From an uncultured bacterium (lineage in GTDB: Bacteria; Pseudomonadota; Alphaproteobacteria; Sphingomonadales; Sphingomonadaceae), in assembly GCA_903884945.1 (NCBI GenBank), contig CAISGR010000218.1, forward strand, positions 1 through 60,830: DNA of 60,830 nucleotides. Reading direction: 5' to 3'. The notes under the pieces were generated by a model. That model worked only from the letters and a program-made list of their open reading frames with translations, made no database searches and was not told the DNA's origin. The position numbers were made by a program, and so were the translations under genes. Shown one piece after another: positions 58,146 through 60,830 of this stretch (position 1 is its first letter; the number at the start of each line of letters is the position of its first letter).

Positions 58146-60355
58146 TTTTCCTTCAGGGGCCGGATGACACTGGTCGAGCTGCGCATCACCGGCACGGTAA
58201 CACGCGGATCCTCGATCCCGCCGGGCATGCCCGCCGGCGGCAGCGGCGCCGCCGCGCCGAGATAGTCGCGCACCAACTGGTCGATGCTCGGCTCCTCGTC
58301 CGGCCGCTGGCCGGCCTGCTGCAGCCGCAGATAGCCATAGCGCCGCTCCGCTACCGCGCGGCTGTCCTCCGGCGTACGCAGCACGGTCGGGCGGATGAAG
58401 ATCATCAGGTTGGTCTTGGTGCGCTCCTTTGCCTTGGAGCGGAACAGCGCACCGATGCCGGGAAGATCGCCGAGGAGCGGCACCTTCTCGATCGTCCGCC
58501 GCTCGTCGTCGCTGAGGAGCCCGCCGATGATCGCGATCTGGCCGTCATCGACCGTCAGCGTGGTCTCGACTTCGCGCTTGTTGAGGATCAGGTCGCTATT
58601 GTCGCTGGAAACGGGCCCCGCGATGCTGCTGACCTGCTGGTGCAGGAACAGCTTGATCGCGCCCGACGAATTGACCTGGGGCCGGACCTCGAGCTGGATG
58701 CCGACATTCTCGCGCTGCACGGTGCGGAAGGCATTGTCGAAGTTGGTCGAGAGCGCCTGCCCCGTAGTGATCGGGATCTCCTGGCCGACCAGGATGCGCG
58801 CGGGCTGGTTGTCGAGCGTCGTCAGCGAGGGCGCCTGGAGCAGGTTCGACGTGGTATCCGACTTCACCGCGTTGATGATCGTGCCGAAGATCGCGTCCTT
58901 GCCGATGTTGAAGGCGCCCCCGCCGAAGCCGCCCGAAGCACCGAGGATCGAGCTGAGCGCCGACTGAGCGAGCGAATCGCTGACCGCGCTGCCCGTCGTG
59001 GTGACGGTGGTGGTACCGTTGACGGTCGTCGTCGTCGTATCCAGCTTCCGGGAGCCGATCGCGCCAGCGATGGTCAGCAGGTTGGGCGCGGAGTTGCTGT
59101 AGCTCGTCGCGAAGGTCGGCACGCCGCTGCCGGGAAGGCCCGCCAGCAGGAACTGTACGCCGAGCTTGCTGGCGGTCGCATCGGACACTTCGGCCACGAT
59201 CGCCTCGACCAGCACCTGCTCGCGCCGTGTGTCGAGCTGGCGGACCACCTCGGACAGCTGGCGCTGCACCTCCGCCGGCGCGGCGATCACGATCGCGTTG
59301 GCGCCGGTAAAGCGGGTGACGACCGCAGCGGTGCGACCGCCCTCGGCGACGATCGCGGGCTGGCCGGTGCCGCCGCTGCTTACCGGTGCGGTCTGCTGGA
59401 CCTGCGGCTGCGCTGCCATCGAGCTGCGCTGCGTATCGTTGCTCGTGCCGCCGAAATTCGACCTGGACAGCGTGCTGGTCGTGGTCGGCTGGGTCGGAGT
59501 CTGGCCGACGAGTTGCTGGAGCACCGGCAACAATTGCTCGGCATCGGCATTTTCCAGGAACACGACCTTGATTTCCGTGCCGTTCTTGGCGCGCCGGTCC
59601 AGATCCTCGGCGACCGCTACAAGCCGGGACACCGTCGACGGATCGCCGCGCAACGCGATCGAATTCGACCCGACGATGGCGACCACGCTCACGCCCTGGC
59701 CGCTGGTGGGAGACCCCTGGGCGCTCTGGCCCACGAGCGCCTGCAGGGCCGTGGCGATCTCGCGCGCGCCGGCATTCTTGAGGGCGATCACCCGGGTCGA
59801 CGCATTGTCGGTGTCGATCTGGCGCAGCACTTCGCGCACCCGCCGCACATTATCGGCAAAATCGACGATCACGATCGAATTGCCGCCCCGATTGGCGGTG
59901 ACGGAACCCTGGGCGCTGACCAGCGCCCGGACCGTATCGACCGCCGAAGCGGCTTCGATCGAGCGCAGGCGCACGATCTCGGTGACGAAGCTGTTGCGCG
60001 CCGCGCCGCGCGATCCGACCCGGCTCGGCTGCGAGGCTGCATTGTCGGTCGGCTGGATGCGAAAGGCGCCGTTCGACGTCGGCACCGCCACGAGCCCGTT
60101 GGCGCGCAGCGTCGAGAGGAAGACCTCGAAATATTCGGAGCGGCTGAGCGGCCGATCGGTGACGACGGTCACCTTGCCCTGGACCCGCGCGTCGATGATG
60201 AAGGTGCGCCCGGTAACGCGCGCAGCATCGGCGATGAAGGCGCGGATATCGGCGTCGCGCACATTCATCGTGGTCTGCGCCGAGACCGTGCCTGCCAGCA
60301 CGGCGGCGAGCAGCGGCGCCAGCATCACCTTCTTCAGGGGGTTCGGTTTCGTCAT
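58142..60355 (-). CDS. gspD: Type II secretion outer-membrane secretin GspD
   Basis: The product has 737 aa. A signal peptide (MLAPLLAAVLAGTVSA) is followed by periplasmic N0-N3 domains (repeated VVAIVGSNSIALRGDP, IVIAAPAEVQRQLSEVV) and the C-terminal secretin core with VGQEIPITTGQ and EVRPQVNSSGAIKLFLHQQVSS. It forms the outer-membrane gate. ATGA overlap with gspC. Confidence 0.96.
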   Translation of the reverse strand: MTKPNPLKKVMLAPLLAAVLAGTVSAQTTMNVRDADIRAFIADAARVTGRTFIIDARVQGKVTVVTDRPLSRSEYFEVFLSTLRANGLVAVPTSNGAFRIQPTDNAASQPSRVGSRGAARNSFVTEIVRLRSIEAASAVDTVRALVSAQGSVTANRGGNSIVIVDFADNVRRVREVLRQIDTDNASTRVIALKNAGAREIATALQALVGQSAQGSPTSGQGVSVVAIVGSNSIALRGDPSTVSRLVAVAEDLDRRAKNGTEIKVVFLENADAEQLLPVLQQLVGQTPTQPTTTSTLSRSNFGGTSNDTQRSSMAAQPQVQQTAPVSSGGTGQPAIVAEGGRTAAVVTRFTGANAIVIAAPAEVQRQLSEVVRQLDTRREQVLVEAIVAEVSDATASKLGVQFLLAGLPGSGVPTFATSYSNSAPNLLTIAGAIGSRKLDTTTTTVNGTTTVTTTGSAVSDSLAQSALSSILGASGGFGGGAFNIGKDAIFGTIINAVKSDTTSNLLQAPSLTTLDNQPARILVGQEIPITTGQALSTNFDNAFRTVQRENVGIQLEVRPQVNSSGAIKLFLHQQVSSIAGPVSSDNSDLILNKREVETTLTVDDGQIAIIGGLLSDDERRTIEKVPLLGDLPGIGALFRSKAKERTKTNLMIFIRPTVLRTPEDSRAVAERRYGYLRLQQAGQRPDEEPSIDQLVRDYLGAAAPLPPAGMPGGIEDPRVTVPVMRSSTSVIRPLKEK

Positions 60356-60830
60356 TGGCCCGCAATCGTGATGGTAAGGGAAAGAGTATCGTTGCCGCGC
60401 TCGACCGTGACGGGGACGGCGCCGCCCTTCCCGATCTGCGCGCCGAGCTGCTCCATGTCGCCCTGCCCGGTCACCGCGCGACCGTTGATCGCGGTGATGA
60501 CGTCGCCTTCGCGCAGGCCGGCCTGGCGAAAGGCGACGCCCGAGCCCTGCGGCCGCACGACCAGCCCGCTCACGCGGCCGCCGTCGACGCGCGGAATGAA
60601 GCCGATATCGCTGCGCAACTGGGCTGGCGTAACGCCCCTTTCGCCCGGCGGCGGCATTCCCGGCAAGGGAGGAAGCAGCGCCGGGACAGCGCTGGGCGGG
60701 GGCGGCGCGACGGGCGTTACCGCCCCGCTCTGATCAAGGAACAGATCCTCGTCCGCTCCCCCGCGATCGATCGTGACATGATCGAAGGCAACCGCCTTCA
60801 ACCGCACGCCGGGACTGATCTCATCCCCGA
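60352..60830 (-). CDS. gspC: Type II secretion protein GspC, C-terminal part (runs off right edge)
   Basis: The visible ~159 residues contain an HR-type segment (DEISPGVRLKAVAFDHVTID), a Pro-rich linker, and a PDZ domain (GLVVRPQGSGVAFRQAGLREGDVITAINGRAV). GspC links the platform to GspD and helps select cargo. The N-terminal membrane helix lies outside the window. Confidence 0.9.
   Translation of the reverse strand, partial: GDEISPGVRLKAVAFDHVTIDRGGADEDLFLDQSGAVTPVAPPPPSAVPALLPPLPGMPPPGERGVTPAQLRSDIGFIPRVDGGRVSGLVVRPQGSGVAFRQAGLREGDVITAINGRAVTGQGDMEQLGAQIGKGGAVPVTVERGNDTLSLTITIAGQ

Overview
The window is a chromosomal segment of a high-GC alphaproteobacterium, most likely a sphingomonad. 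The reasons are a PopZ/DUF2497 protein, an alphaproteobacterial-type HemB, dense operons with 1-4 nt start/stop overlaps, and G+C-rich palindromic intergenic repeats. I see no prophage, integrase, transposase or CRISPR array. Both edges cut genes: a TonB-dependent receptor on the left and gspC on the right.

Left part (1-9.7 kb). A complete Kdp potassium-uptake system lies on the minus strand: a 27-aa membrane peptide, kdpF, kdpA, kdpB, kdpC and kdpE. The sensor kinase gene kdpD is divergent, on the far side of a ~560 bp control region, and appears to start at an AUU codon. Middle-left (9.7-31 kb) is mostly housekeeping: tRNA-Arg, a small lipoprotein, a hemB/acetyltransferase/MFS-spermidine-synthase-like operon, a MATE exporter, valS, a DUF6065-like protein, a striking poly-histidine exported protein, an S9 peptidase, popZ, tolC and a pcm-like gene, tRNA-Cys, gdhA, an acetolactate-synthase-like enzyme and an aldehyde dehydrogenase.

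Centre-right (31.1-48.4 kb) is the most interesting part: a large uncharacterised multihaem electron-transfer locus. A plus-strand set encodes a pentahaem cytochrome, a double GlcG/DUF336 lipoprotein, a predicted outer-membrane barrel, and a 1312-aa decahaem cytochrome fused to an LVIVD-type propeller. A minus-strand set encodes a flavoprotein fused to two cyclic-nucleotide-binding domains and a four-[4Fe-4S] ferredoxin module, a membrane cytochrome with a two-haem b signature, an FHA domain joined through one membrane helix to a decahaem periplasmic domain, a CpdA-like phosphodiesterase and a YegS-like lipid kinase. A divergent CcmI/NrfG-like TPR gene fits haem-protein assembly. Together they suggest an electron path from a cytoplasmic nucleotide donor through the inner membrane and periplasm to the outer membrane, possibly gated by cAMP. 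The path, its direction and the gating are inference.

Right part (48.4-60.8 kb): an Flp pilin, a leucine-dehydrogenase-like gene, tRNA-His and a type II secretion operon gspC-D-E-F-G-H-I-J-K-L-M-N with translationally coupled joints. In Shewanella, type II secretion exports surface decahaem cytochromes, so its nearness to the multihaem locus is suggestive.
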